Assembly: GCF_011047315.1 (NCBI RefSeq)
Contig: NZ_CP049259.1
Coordinates: forward strand, 930,001-994,000
Direction: 5' to 3'
DNA: 64,000 bases
Source: Altererythrobacter sp. BO-6
GTDB lineage: Bacteria > Pseudomonadota > Alphaproteobacteria > Sphingomonadales > Sphingomonadaceae
Positions 17,140 through 30,899 of this stretch are shown here, one piece after another (the first letter of the stretch is position 1; every line of letters begins with the position of its first letter). Position numbers and translations under genes: made by a program. The notes below the pieces were generated by a model that saw only the letters and a list, made by a program, of their open reading frames with translations, had not been told where the DNA came from and ran no database searches.

Positions 17140-18558
17140 TTATTGCGGATGCGGGTCCTCCAGTTCCGCCTTGCTGCGCGCTATCCCGGTGGCGATGTGC
17201 TCTTCCGAATAGCGGCGGACATCTTCCTGCGACCAGAAGGAGCCCGTATTCCAACGTGGGTGCGACATTTTGCCTTCCCAGGCGAACAGGCGGCGCAGCA
17301 TGGCGCGCAGCCGCTCTGGCTGGGTTTCTGCGAGATTGCGTGTTTCGCCGATATCGCGGCTGAGATCGTAAAGTTCGGCGGGCCGATCGGGGTAGCGGAG
17401 CATCTTCCAGTCGCCATCGCGCATCGCGGCCATGTTGTCATAGCGCCAGAACAGCGCTCGATCCTGCTTTGCCTGCGCTGTCACCAGCGAGCGCCCGTCG
17501 AGATTGCTGGGCACACCCAGCCCGGCCAGATCGAGCGACGTCGGCAGGATATCCATCAGCGAAACTGGCTCGCTGCGCCGCTCGCCCGCCCCCCGGCCAT
17601 CGGGATAGCGGACGACGAAAGGCACACGGATGCCGCCTTCGAGCAAAGTTCCCTTTGTTCCGCGCAGTGGTGCATTGCTGGCATCCAGCCCGATCCGGTC
17701 GCCGCCGTTGTCATTGGTGAAGACAACCAGCGTGTTATCGACGAGGCCGTTCGTCCGCAGCGCCTGGAGCACAGTGCCGGTTGCCCGATCAAGGCCCCAG
17801 GTCATCGCCGCGAGCCGCCGCCTTTGCGGATCGGCGATCGCGCTGAAGCGCGCCTCGTCTTCCGCCAGCGCCTCCATCGGTGTGTGGACGGCATTGAAAG
17901 CGAGATAGAGCACGAAGGGGCGGTCGCGATTGGCCGCAATCTGCGCTGCTGCTTCGCGCGCGAGGTCGTCTGACAGATAGGCTTCAGGCTGCACCGCCGC
18001 GCCGTCGCGTTCGAAGGAACCGGGCCTTACCGCTTGCGGGAAATAGCTGCTGGAACCGCCGAGAAAGCCGTAAAAATGCCCAAACCCGCGCGCGTTCGGG
18101 TGAAATTGCGGCAAGCTGCCGACGTGCCATTTGCCGATTGCGATCGTGGCATAACCCGCTGCCTGGAACAGGTCACCGATCGTCCGCTCTTCAACCGCCA
18201 GCCCCATGTAGGCCGGATCGACTCCGGGCGTCGGTTCATGGGTGAGGTTGAATTCATAGCCGAACCGCTGGGTGTAACGGCCGGTCAGCAACCCGGCCCT
18301 TGAAGGGCTGCAAAACGGCATGGTGGCATAGGCCGCTTCATAGACCACGCCCTGTCTTGCCAGCGCATCGAGGTTGGGGGTCGCAAATTCGCGGCTGCCC
18401 TGAAACCCGAAGTCGGCATATCCTGCATCGTCGGCCAGGATGATGACGATGTTCGGGGGTCTCGCCGCCTTATCGCCTGCCTGCGCGCGGTTCGTGGCGC
18501 AGCCAAGCACTGCCCCGGTCAGTGCCAGAAGCAGCGCAAGGCGGGTTGCGAGTATCAC
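17140..18558 (-). CDS. Sulfatase (type I, Cys-type), predicted lipoprotein
   Basis: A 472-residue alkaline-phosphatase-fold sulfatase. The N-terminus has a lipobox (LTGAVLGC), then the metal-binding VIILADDAGYADFG. The signature CSPSRAGLLTGR places the maturation Cys at about residue 83, to be converted to formylglycine by the enzyme at 5292. Further markers are AIGKWHVG and VFTNDNGGD with the second metal Asp and Asn. It would remove sulfate esters from galactan fragments in the periplasm. The ATG overlaps the stop of the upstream sulfatase by ATGA. It is the last gene of the receptor operon. S1 subfamily and regiospecificity cannot be judged without a search. Confidence 0.88.
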   Translation of the reverse strand: MILATRLALLLALTGAVLGCATNRAQAGDKAARPPNIVIILADDAGYADFGFQGSREFATPNLDALARQGVVYEAAYATMPFCSPSRAGLLTGRYTQRFGYEFNLTHEPTPGVDPAYMGLAVEERTIGDLFQAAGYATIAIGKWHVGSLPQFHPNARGFGHFYGFLGGSSSYFPQAVRPGSFERDGAAVQPEAYLSDDLAREAAAQIAANRDRPFVLYLAFNAVHTPMEALAEDEARFSAIADPQRRRLAAMTWGLDRATGTVLQALRTNGLVDNTLVVFTNDNGGDRIGLDASNAPLRGTKGTLLEGGIRVPFVVRYPDGRGAGERRSEPVSLMDILPTSLDLAGLGVPSNLDGRSLVTAQAKQDRALFWRYDNMAAMRDGDWKMLRYPDRPAELYDLSRDIGETRNLAETQPERLRAMLRRLFAWEGKMSHPRWNTGSFWSQEDVRRYSEEHIATGIARSKAELEDPHPQ

Positions 18559-20120
18559 CGCTCACCCTCGAACCGCGTGCGCGAGACAATGGCGTTGAGC
18601 AAGGCGCGCATCCGCGACACGTCCTCAGGGCGATCGCGCGCAAGATTGCGGGTTTCGCCGATATCGCGGCTGAGATCGTAGAGCTGCGCTGTATTGCTGG
18701 CGCCGCTTTCGATGCCTTTGCCCGCAACGAATGCAGCCTGGTCCGGATTGCGCAGCGGGGCAATGAACTTCAGATCGCGCTCGCGCAGGACGAGCCCCGC
18801 GACCCATTCCTTGAACAACAGGTCGCGCCCCATGGGATCGCTTCCAAGCCAGGCGCCGAGCTGGTTGCGGCTGTCGATCGCCACATCGGGCCTGAGTTTC
18901 GCGCCGGTTAGCGATGCGAGCGAAGCGAACAGGTCAACCTGGCTCACCACGGCATTGCTGGTCCCCGGTGCGATGCGTCCTGGCCACCAGGCAATCGTCG
19001 GTACCCGCGCGCCCGCCTCGAAGGCAGAGTATTTTCCGCCGCGCAGCGGCCCGGCGGGCTTGTGGTTGCCGAGCAATTCGACCGCCCCGTCCTCATAACC
19101 GTCATTCAGCACCGGGCCATTGTCGCTGCTGAAGATCACCAGCGTATTCTGGTCGAGACCCAGGCGTTCGAGTTCGGCGATGATCTGTCCGGTCATCCAG
19201 TCCATCTGGACAATGGCGTCGCCGCGCGGGCCCATTGTCGTCGCACCCTGGAAACGCTTGGCCGGTAGGCGCGGCACATGCGGATCGTGGAACGCGAAAT
19301 AGATGAAGAAGGGCTGGTCCTTGCTCTCGCGAATGAAGCTCTTTGCCTTTTCGGTGAAGACCTGGTGGAATTCCTCATCCACCCATTCGGCCGATTTCCC
19401 GCCCTTCATGTGACCGATCCGCGAGACCCCGTTGATGATCGTATCGGAGTGCTGCCTGTCAGCCTTGTAGCGCAGCAGCTCGGGGTTTTCGTATCCGGTT
19501 GGCCGGTCGCCGATCTTTTCCTTGTAGCTGACGCTCAGCGGGTCAGCCGGATCGAGCCCGACGATGCGGTGGTTCTCGAGATAGGCGGTCGGCACGCGGT
19601 CGCCGGTCGCAGGCAAGAGAAACGAATAATCGAAGCCGATCTCCAGCGGTCCGGGTTTGACTTCGGCGTTCCAGTCAACCGCGCCGTCACCAAGGCCCAG
19701 ATGCCATTTGCCGATCACAGCGGTGCGATAGCCGCGCTCTGACAGCATATCGGCGATGGTGTATTTGTCCGGCCTGATCAGCAGCGGCGCATCACCGGGC
19801 AGGATCTCGGCCTTGCTGCGAAAACCGTATTCCCCCGTCAGCAGCGCATAGCGCGAAGGGGTGCAGGTGGCCGCTGCCGCATGCCCGTCCGTAAACCGTA
19901 CACCCTCCCTCGCCAGCCGGTCGACATTGGGCGTGGGCAAGCCTTCGGCCCCATAGGAACCCAGATCGCCATAGCCGAGGTCATCGGCATAGAAGATGAT
20001 GATGTTGGGCGGCCGATCCGCCTGCGCCGTCACACGCGGTGCGGACTGATCTACCGGAGCGCAGGCAGCAATAGCTGCCAGCGTGATTAGCGTTGCCGCA
20101 AGGCGGAATGCATGCCTCAT
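18555..20120 (-). CDS. Sulfatase (type I, Cys-type), predicted lipoprotein
   Basis: A 521-residue sulfatase with lipobox LAAIAAC at the N-terminus. It has the metal site IIIFYADDLGYGDLG, the formylglycine motif CTPSRYALLTGEYG with Cys at about residue 86, AVIGKWHLGLG, and IFSSDNGPVLNDGYED for the second metal ligand set. The longer middle segment (SFLLPATGDRVPTAYLE, then EFHQVFTEKAKSFI) is typical of carbohydrate sulfatases of the arylsulfatase A type. It is coupled by ATGA overlaps to both neighbours. It differs clearly from the two adjacent sulfatases, so the three probably act on different sulfate positions. Confidence 0.88.
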   Translation of the reverse strand: MRHAFRLAATLITLAAIAACAPVDQSAPRVTAQADRPPNIIIFYADDLGYGDLGSYGAEGLPTPNVDRLAREGVRFTDGHAAAATCTPSRYALLTGEYGFRSKAEILPGDAPLLIRPDKYTIADMLSERGYRTAVIGKWHLGLGDGAVDWNAEVKPGPLEIGFDYSFLLPATGDRVPTAYLENHRIVGLDPADPLSVSYKEKIGDRPTGYENPELLRYKADRQHSDTIINGVSRIGHMKGGKSAEWVDEEFHQVFTEKAKSFIRESKDQPFFIYFAFHDPHVPRLPAKRFQGATTMGPRGDAIVQMDWMTGQIIAELERLGLDQNTLVIFSSDNGPVLNDGYEDGAVELLGNHKPAGPLRGGKYSAFEAGARVPTIAWWPGRIAPGTSNAVVSQVDLFASLASLTGAKLRPDVAIDSRNQLGAWLGSDPMGRDLLFKEWVAGLVLRERDLKFIAPLRNPDQAAFVAGKGIESGASNTAQLYDLSRDIGETRNLARDRPEDVSRMRALLNAIVSRTRFEGER

Positions 20121-21582
20121 TGGCTGCCTCCCTGCTTGCCAGCCTTACCGCCGGGCTTCGGCCACGTCCCAAGTGGCGGGAAGGCCGGCTTCGGCGCCAT
20201 CTTGCCATTCCAGACCTGGTAGACCTTTTCGAGCTGCGCCATATTGCCCTTGTTGGCCGGGCCGATGTTCTTCTTCTCCCCAACGTCCTCGCGCAGGTTG
20301 AACATTACGCCGTTCTGGCCATTGAAGATGTATTTGAGGTCTCCGATCACCATGGCGTGCTGGCCCTGGTCGAACTTGCGCCAGAACAGCACCGGCTGCG
20401 GATCGCCGGTCTTTTCGCCAAGCAGGTAGGGCATGAGGTCCACGCCATCGAGCGGGCGATCAGGGCGCACTTCGATCGCAAGCTGGCTGGTAATCGTGCC
20501 GACAATGTCCATCGAGCTGACCGGCCGGGTGTAGTCCTTGCCGCCAATGATCCGCGCCGGCCAGCGCATCGCAAACGGCACGCGAACGCCGCCTTCGAAC
20601 AGCTGGCTCTTGCCGCCCCGCAGCGGAGCGTTGTTGGCGATTGGCTGTTCGCCGGTTTCCGCCGTGACAACGCCGCCATTGTCGGAAAGGAAGAAGATCA
20701 GCGTATTTTCCGCCTTGCCCGATCGATCGAGTTCATCGAGCAATTTCCCCACGCCATCGTCAACCGCGCTGATCATCGCGGCATAGGTGCGTCGCTTCGG
20801 ATCGGCGATATCCGGGAACCGGTTCAGATACTTCTCGGTCGCCTGCAGCGGCGAATGCGGCGCGTTGTAGGCGAGGTAGAGGAAGAACGGCTGTTCTGCC
20901 CCGGAGCGGCGGCGGACGAATTCAACCGCCCGGTCGCTCAACTCATCGGTCAAGTACTGCTTGAAGTGCACGCGCTTGCCATTGTCGACCAGCTTCGTGC
21001 GATACCAGTCATAGGGCTTCTTCGAATCCGAGATGTCCTCGAACACCGTGTTTTCCGGAAAGTAGTCGTGCCCGCCCTCAAGGAAGCCATAGAATTCGTC
21101 AAAGCCCCTCACCCGCGGGCGCAGCGTCTCATGGGTTCCCATGTGCCATTTGCCGATGGCCATTGAATAATAGCCCGAACGCTTGAGCATTTCGGAGATC
21201 ATTTCTTCCGAACGCGGCAGGCCGCCGCGCGGATCGGACGGGTCGGCATTGGGGTTGCGATCGAAACCGAAGCGCGACTGGTGGCGTCCGGTGAGAAGTC
21301 CTGCACGGCTGGGACCGCAGACCGGGAAGGTCACGTAACCTCTGGTAAAGCGAACACCCTCGTGGGCGATGCGATCGATGTTCGGGGTGGGAATTTCCTC
21401 GCTGCCATTGAAGCCAACGTCGCGATAGCCCTGGTCATCGGTGATGATCACGATGATGTTGGGACGCTCGTCGGCAACAGCTTCCTGCCCGGCCAGCGCG
21501 GGTGACTTTACAGACGCCGAAGCGAAAACGACCGTGATCAAGGCAATCGCCGTCCCGATGGCCCGCATTTTGAACTGGCCGA

Positions 21583-21586
<4 letters not shown>
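20117..21586 (-). CDS. Sulfatase (type I, Cys-type), secreted
   Basis: A 489-residue sulfatase with an ordinary Sec signal (ALITVVFASASVKSPALAG), not a lipobox. Motifs are IIVIITDDQGYRDVG, CGPSRAGLLTGRHQ with the maturation Cys at about residue 90, AIGKWHMGTHE and FFLSDNGGVVTAE. The family-typical VSSMDIVGTI segment follows near the C-terminus. It begins four bases inside the end of the GH2 gene (ATGA overlap) and couples to the next sulfatase in the same way. Expected in the periplasm, acting with GH2 on sulfated galacto-oligosaccharides. Confidence 0.88.
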
Positions 21587-25641
<4,055 letters not shown>

Positions 25642-25655
25642 GGCCGAACCCTTTG

Positions 25656-25685
25656 GCGGGTTCCGGGGCGATCCCCGAAACCCGC
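25656..25685 (-). other. Strong intercistronic hairpin between TonB receptor and GH16
   Basis: Two 13-base arms (25656-25668 and 25673-25685) pair with one mismatch around a four-base loop. It starts eight bases downstream of the receptor stop and ends before the GH16 ATG. There is no T run. It could lower downstream expression or protect the receptor mRNA end, giving unequal levels within one operon. Confidence 0.55.
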
Positions 25686-25693
25686 AAGGTTGA

Positions 25694-28600
25694 TCAGAAG
25701 TTGAGCGAGGCCCCGAAGGTGTACTTGCGCCCGGCGAAAGCGAGGTAATTCACCAGTGGCTCGTATTTCAGGTAACGGAACGTGCCTTCGTTGGTCAGGT
25801 TGATCGCGTTGAACGTCAGGCGCAGATACTTGTTGACCTTGAAGCGGGCCGCCAGGTCCAGCTGCTCGCGCCCGGATTCGATTTCCGGTAGCGTCTCTGG
25901 CCGCGCAAAACCAAGCTGCACGCTTTCGCGACGGGTGAATTCGGAGCGCTTGTTATAGGCAAGGCGCAGGCTGAAACGGCCGTCGTCATAATAGGCGCCC
26001 AGGTTCATCGCCTTGTCCGACAAGCCCCGGCGGCCGACTGTTTCGCCTTCCGCATCCAACAAATCGCTGGCTTCATCGACGATGGTGTAGTTCGCAGTTA
26101 CGCCCAGATGGCGCAGGAACCCGGGCAGGTAGTTGAAGGCATGCGCCATCCCCAATTCCAGCCCCTTGATCTTGGTACCCGCGAAATTGCCATAGGTGTT
26201 GATCGAAAAGACTTCACCACCGATCTCGTAGTCGATCGGATCAGGGCTCAGGAAGATCGTGGAATCGATGTTCTTCTTGAATACGGCCGCCGACAGGAAG
26301 CTGCCCTTGTCATAATACCATTCAAGCGAAGCATCGAAATTGTCCGAGCGTACCGGGTTGAGGTCGGGGTTACCCGCCTGCCCGAAACCGGCATAATCCG
26401 GATCGACATCGCTGCGCGTGATGTTGAGCGCTGGCGAAATCAGGTTCAGGCCCGGCCGCCCCAGCGTTCGCGAATAGGCCGCCCGCAGGATCAGTTCCTT
26501 GGTCAGCGCGAAGTTGAGGTTCAGCGTCGGCAACCAGTCTTCATAGCTGCCGGGGATCGTGACCGTGTCCCAGCCGGTATTCGCTTCATTGCGAATATAC
26601 CCGGCCGAGGTGGTCTTGGTTTTCACGTATCGAAGTCCGGCATTGCCGTACATGTCGATCCCGCCAATGGCTGCGGTCTGGAAATCCGCCCGGAGATAGA
26701 AAGCGGTGGTTTTCTCGCTCACGTCAAAACGTTGCGCGGTCTGCTCGTAATAGCCAGCGCCGGTGTCAGGATTGATCGCCCGAATGTCGATCAGGTTGAA
26801 ATAGTCTTCAACTGCCTGCAGATCGCAGCCTGCGTTAGAGCCCCAAGTGCGCGGCAAATTGCCGCCAAAGCTTGCCAGCATGCCTTCGCGGCCAGCCGTT
26901 GTTAGACACGAGGCAAGGAAAGCGGACGTTGCCAGCGCCCCGGCGTCTGTCGTCGAAGGCGAATTAGGGTCAACCGGCACGCGCTGGATGTTCACGAATT
27001 GCGCCGGAGGCCGCACGCCATCCCATTCGGTGAAGACACCATTGCCCTGGCTCTGGTTCGGATTCTGGTAGCTGGCCCTGAAGAAGCTGCGCTCGGCCCA
27101 GCGGAAACCAGCCTTGAGAGCTGTGAAGAAGTTGGCGTCCGGCTCCCAGGTCAGGTCGAACCGGAATGAGTCGTCCTTGTTCTTCGTGTCGCTGGCGTTG
27201 CGCTGATACTGGAAATAGCGCTGCCGGATGTAATTGATATCGCCGGGATTCAGCTCGACCAGGTTCGCTTCCGAAACCAGCGAAGTCACGCCGTAGCGGG
27301 CCGATGGGAAGGGATTTTCGTAGAACGTGACATCGGGAATCTTGTTGTCGCCAAGGTTGAAATCGACGAAGTTGTAGAAATCCTGCGCGTTGAACGCGGC
27401 AGCATTTCCGCCCTGCTGCTCGATCCCGGTGTTGAGCTGCGCCTGGATGACGGTGTTGGCCTTGCCCCGTGAAGTCGAACCCTTCGCGTAGAAGTTCAGC
27501 GTGGGCGTGACATCCCAGTCCGCTTCGAGCGAATATTGCTGGGATTCGCGCTCGACGGTGTTGATCGACGGGGCGGCGCCGACGCGATTGGTAGCGGACG
27601 CAAGGCGCCCAGCTTCCATGATGTACACGTCACCGAAAGTCGGGGTGTTCGCCAGCAGCGTGTAAACATTGTTGGGGCTCGCCAGCGGGCCGGAACGCGG
27701 GACGTTGAAATTGATCGAATAGTTTGCCCCGGTCAGGTTTTCCTCGATATCGGTCAGGACCGTGTCGAAGCGGATTGCGAGCGTATCGGACGGCTGCCAT
27801 TCGAGCGTGCCGTTGAGCGATTTCTTGGTGTCGTCGCGTTGGCGCTCGAAGAAGCCGAACTGGCCGGGAATGTAGAAAACGAAATTCGGATCACCAGCGC
27901 CCGCTGCGTTACAGGTCGGGTTGAATTCATAGCGATAAGGGTTTGGTTGCGCCGTCACGTTGGCCTGGCAGAAGAAGTTGTATTGGCCGTTCGAGGCATT
28001 TGGATTGTTCTGCGGAATGTCCGCTCCGGTCTTGCGGATCCAGATACCCGGCGCAGCGTCGAAGTCACCACCGCCATAGACTTCCGCGACGCTGGCGGTT
28101 TCCTTGTAGCCGACGTTGAGCAGGATCCCGAAGTCGCCGATCCCGGTGTCGCGGAACTGCTTGAGCAGGAATACCGAAGCGTCCTGGTTCTTGAGGCTGC
28201 CGACATCGGCGACCTTGTGCGTGCCGTTGATGTTGAGGACAAAATCCTTTTTGCCCGCCAGCGGTGCGCGGGTCTGCAGGTTGATCGTGCCGCCAAGCGA
28301 ACCTTCGATCGAATCCGCCGTAGGTGTTTTCAGGATTTCCACCCCGGCGAACAGCTCTGCCGGAAGATCCTGGAAGTTCACCCCGCGCTCCGCGGCGGTG
28401 CCCGAAATGGTTTCGCCATTGAGTTGCACGTTGTTCTCGGACAGGCCGCGAATCTGCACGCCCTGGCCCTCACCGTCGTCGCTCCTGGTAACCTGCACAC
28501 CAGAGATGCGCTGCAGCGCTTCGGAGATGTTTTCGTTCGCGAGCTGGCCGATATCTTCAGCGGTGATCGAGTCCTTGATCTCGGTCGCGCGACGCTTGTC

Positions 28601-28787
28601 ATCGATCGAGCTTTCGATCGACTGGCGCACACCCGAGACGATGATGATGTTTTCCGGCGCTTCATTCGCCGCAGGTACGGCTTCCGATTCTTGCGAGGTC
28701 TTGCGCCATCGCCGGCACCCCGCTCGCGGCAACGCATGCCACGGCCAGTGCCAGCACGGATCCCGATCCCTTGAAATAGCGGCTCAT
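25694..28787 (-). CDS. TonB-dependent receptor (carbohydrate type), single-base frameshift
   Basis: About 1030 residues after repair. The start ATG 28787 follows a GAGGGAGAGGG ribosome binding site and gives a signal peptide ending VPAMAQ; one extra A near 28699 then shifts the frame. Repair gives MAQTSQESEAV, after which the long frame runs unbroken to the C-terminal FGASLNF. The plug domain shows ITAEDIGQLANENISEALQR, GVQIRGLSENNVQLNGETIS, FQDLPAELFAGVEILKTPTA and SLGGTINLQTR, the style of the large sugar-transporting receptors of Xanthomonas and Caulobacter. It would import oligosaccharides released at the surface. It heads the GH16-GH2-sulfatase operon, with an operator-like box 33 bases upstream. 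Confidence 0.86.
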
Positions 28788-28819
28788 ATCCCTCTCCCTC
28801 AGATAAGCCAAATGTTATA

Positions 28820-28834
28820 AATAATATGATTATT
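28820..28834. promoter_or_regulatory. Operator-like box, PUL copy 3 (TonB receptor promoter)
   Basis: AATAAT-ATG-ATTATT, with the same perfect 6-base arms and 3-base spacer as 17078-17092. It lies 33 bases before the receptor ATG, the same distance as the box before the symporter ATG. Confidence 0.62.
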
Positions 28835-29078
28835 AGGCTAATAGGCATGAGTCAAGTGCGCGTGTCCGGCGCCACTTGTCCACGCGGAAAGGGACTGGCT
28901 GGCCGAGCCAAATCAATGCTTTACGCAGAAGAAGAACGGGACGAAATCCATCGCCCGGTCGATCCGCTCTGCGGGCGCACCAAACATCCCCGCCCCAGTT
29001 TGCCGCTGGCGCGCTGGCATGCCTGCGCCGCAGCACGACTGGATTGCCTCGCTACCTTCGAGCTTCTACCAAGGCGGG
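28835..29078. other. Intergenic region, about 244 bases, no gene seen
   Basis: This stretch lies between the receptor promoter and the exported SnoaL-like gene. Open frames on both strands have no family wording and look like chance frames in GC-rich DNA. It should hold the promoter of the rightward gene at 29079, but I cannot place a convincing -35/-10 pair. Confidence 0.5.
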
Positions 29079-30105
29079 ATGCCGAATTTCCTTATCGCCA
29101 GCCTTATCGTGACAAGTCTCGCCACAGTCGCGTCCAGCGATGCTCCCGCCGCTGGGGTCTGGACCAATACCGAGGACGCCTATTTCGCCGAGGAAGAAGG
29201 TCGCCAACAGCCAGAATGGGCCGGGTTCGAGATCGGCGAAGACGGTCGCTGGCGACAGATCGACGCCTTCGGCATGCCCCTGGGCGAATGGGCCGAAGGG
29301 TCGATCCCCGGCGTATCGCGCCGGGAGAGTGGCGGCTGGCAAATCGGGACAAGCGAATTGCGCCGGGCACGGCCCTTCACCTGCTGGATGTCAGTCAGAA
29401 AGCCGCAGGACAAGCCCGATGGCAGCGCCGACTGGAGCTTCCAGTCGGGCCTGCGCACCTTCGATCAGGGCGGGCGCATCGCTGTGGGCGGCGGTGACGC
29501 GCCCGAAGCGACGATCCGCCTGCGCAATGTGACCTGGGCCAAAGGGAGCCGCAACGCCCCTTCACTGGTGCTCTATATCCATCAGGACGATCCCGATCGC
29601 GCGGTGTCCTATGCCTGGGCAGCGCCGGATTCTGGAACGGATCGGAATCAATCTGCGCTGGATCCAGGGCAGTTGCAGCGTCGATTATGCGGTGATGGGC
29701 GGCACTGACGCAGCGCTCGTCAAAGCCGGGCAGGATTGGAAAACGCTGTACGAAGCAGGCGATTGGGCAGCGCTACGCCAGCTTTACACCGATGATGCCG
29801 TGCTGATGACCGCCAATCAGGAAAAGATCGAAGGCGCGGACAATATCCTGGCGTTTCTGCAGCGCCTGTCGGGAGCCGGAGCGAAGGTCGAGTTCCGTTT
29901 TGAGCCGGAGGAAGCCGTGGCCAAGCCGCCGTTCGGCTTCGTCACGGCCAAATACCGGATGGATATCGCCTTTCCGGGCCGCGATCCGGTGGTAGTCGCC
30001 GGGCGATCCTATCTCGTCTACAAATGGCAGGATGGCGGATGGAAGCTGTGGCGCGATATCGACAATTTTGCGCCTGACGTGACTGCGGCAGATTTCGCGG
30101 ACTGA
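29079..30105 (+). CDS. Exported protein with C-terminal SnoaL-like (DUF4440) domain, single-base frameshift
   Basis: About 341 residues after repair. The N-terminus has a signal peptide (FLIASLIVTSLATVASSDAPAAG) and a domain I do not recognise (VWTNTEDAYFAEEEGRQ, WAGFEIGEDGRWRQIDAFG). One extra G near 29634-29638 shifts the frame; repair joins WAAPDS to ERIGINLRWIQGSC. The C-terminal part (DWKTLYEAGDWAALRQLY, DDAVLMTANQEKIEG, YLVYKWQDGGWKLWRDI) is a SnoaL/NTF2-like cone. It could instead be two genes, the second starting at ATG 29695. The first gene of the right-hand region, convergent with the operon ending at 30119. Function unknown. Confidence 0.6.
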
Positions 30106-30118
30106 TGCGTCCTTCCGC

Positions 30119-30595
30119 CTACTCGCTGTCCGCCGCCATCCGATAATACAGGTCCGCAAGGTATATTGGCGCGGCATCGGGCGCTTCGCACCAGCCGGTC
30201 AGGTACCAGCGGCGGTCGACCTCTTCCCACAGGCTCAACACGTGGTTCCAGCCACCCATCGCCTTGCCGGCATGGCGAAACACCCGGCCTTCGCTGTCGC
30301 GGGCATCCTGGCGAAAGGCGATCCGCCATTCCATTTGCGCGCTGACCAGCCGCGCCGGGCCGGGAATGCCCAAGTCAAGCACGCCGGAGAAGGCAAGACT
30401 GACGCTTTCATGCAAGCGCTCGTTTCCGCGCAAATAGGCCAGCACCGCCGGAAATTCGGTAAAGACCTCGCTTACCTCCTCCGCTTTGTAGAAGCGGAAA
30501 TGGTCGCGCCGCCAGAAATCGGCAATGACATCGGTCGCGATGCGGCCCCAGGCCGCGGCATAGGCGTCGAGCTCGGCGGCGAGGTCCTCAGCCAT
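30119..30595 (-). CDS. NTF2-like/SnoaL-like small protein
   Basis: A 158-residue cytoplasmic protein with an opening helix (LAAELDAYAAAWGRIATDVI) and later strands (RLVSAQMEWRIAFRQDA, RVFRHAGKAMGGWNHVLSLW, VDRRWYLTGWCEAP) that look like an alpha+beta cone of the NTF2 superfamily. No catalytic residues can be assigned with confidence. ATG 30595 overlaps the end of the YciI-like gene by eight bases; the frame opens at 30634 without support. Last gene of the leftward operon that begins at 39661. Such folds often act as hydratases, isomerases or small-molecule binders in catabolic clusters. Confidence 0.6.
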   Translation of the reverse strand: MAEDLAAELDAYAAAWGRIATDVIADFWRRDHFRFYKAEEVSEVFTEFPAVLAYLRGNERLHESVSLAFSGVLDLGIPGPARLVSAQMEWRIAFRQDARDSEGRVFRHAGKAMGGWNHVLSLWEEVDRRWYLTGWCEAPDAAPIYLADLYYRMAADSE

Positions 30596-30899
30596 GTTTC
30601 CACGCCGCCCCGCCAACCCAGTCGCCGGCGACACCCAGGAACTGGCTCATGCGCACACTGTCCCACACGCCAGCAGCGAAATAAGGATCGGTTTCGAATT
30701 TGGCGCGCGCGGCATCCTTGTCAGCTGCCTTGATCACCAGCAGCGAACCGATTGTTGCGCCCTCCTCCTTGAGCGGGCCAGCAATCGCATAATCGTCGAT
30801 ATGCGCTTCGACATGAGCGAGATGATCCGCCAGCAATTCTTCGCGCAAGGCAGGTGCCTGTGCGCCGTCAACACAATGAAAGGCGAACAGCGGCATCAT
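30588..30899 (-). CDS. YciI family protein
   Basis: A 103-residue ferredoxin-like alpha+beta protein of the YciI family. It has FAFHCVDGAQAP, REELLADHLAHVEAHI with the conserved His, the GPLKEEGATIGSLLVIKAAD strand and the DPYFAAGVWDSVRM helix. In related clusters these small proteins are thought to act as dehydrochlorinase-like or isomerase-like enzymes or as accessory binders. Two adjacent ATGs (30899 and 30896) are possible; the first overlaps the VOC gene stop as ATGA. Confidence 0.78.
   Translation of the reverse strand: MMPLFAFHCVDGAQAPALREELLADHLAHVEAHIDDYAIAGPLKEEGATIGSLLVIKAADKDAARAKFETDPYFAAGVWDSVRMSQFLGVAGDWVGGAAWKHG

Noticed and set aside
27536..28774. Rightward 412-codon frame antisense to the sugar TonB receptor
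   Set aside because: Mirror frame of a receptor with clear plug and barrel motifs; composition low in hydrophobic order and no ribosome binding site or domain.
28826..29497. Rightward 223-codon frame overlapping the exported SnoaL-like gene
   Set aside because: Different frame from the signal-peptide gene at 29079 and rich in Arg; no domain, so the 29079 frame was preferred.
29611..30105. Treating the SnoaL-like part as an independent gene starting at 29611
   Set aside because: The frame upstream of 29695 reads ERIGINLRWIQGSC as a natural continuation of the exported protein after removing one base, in line with five other +1 breaks in the window.
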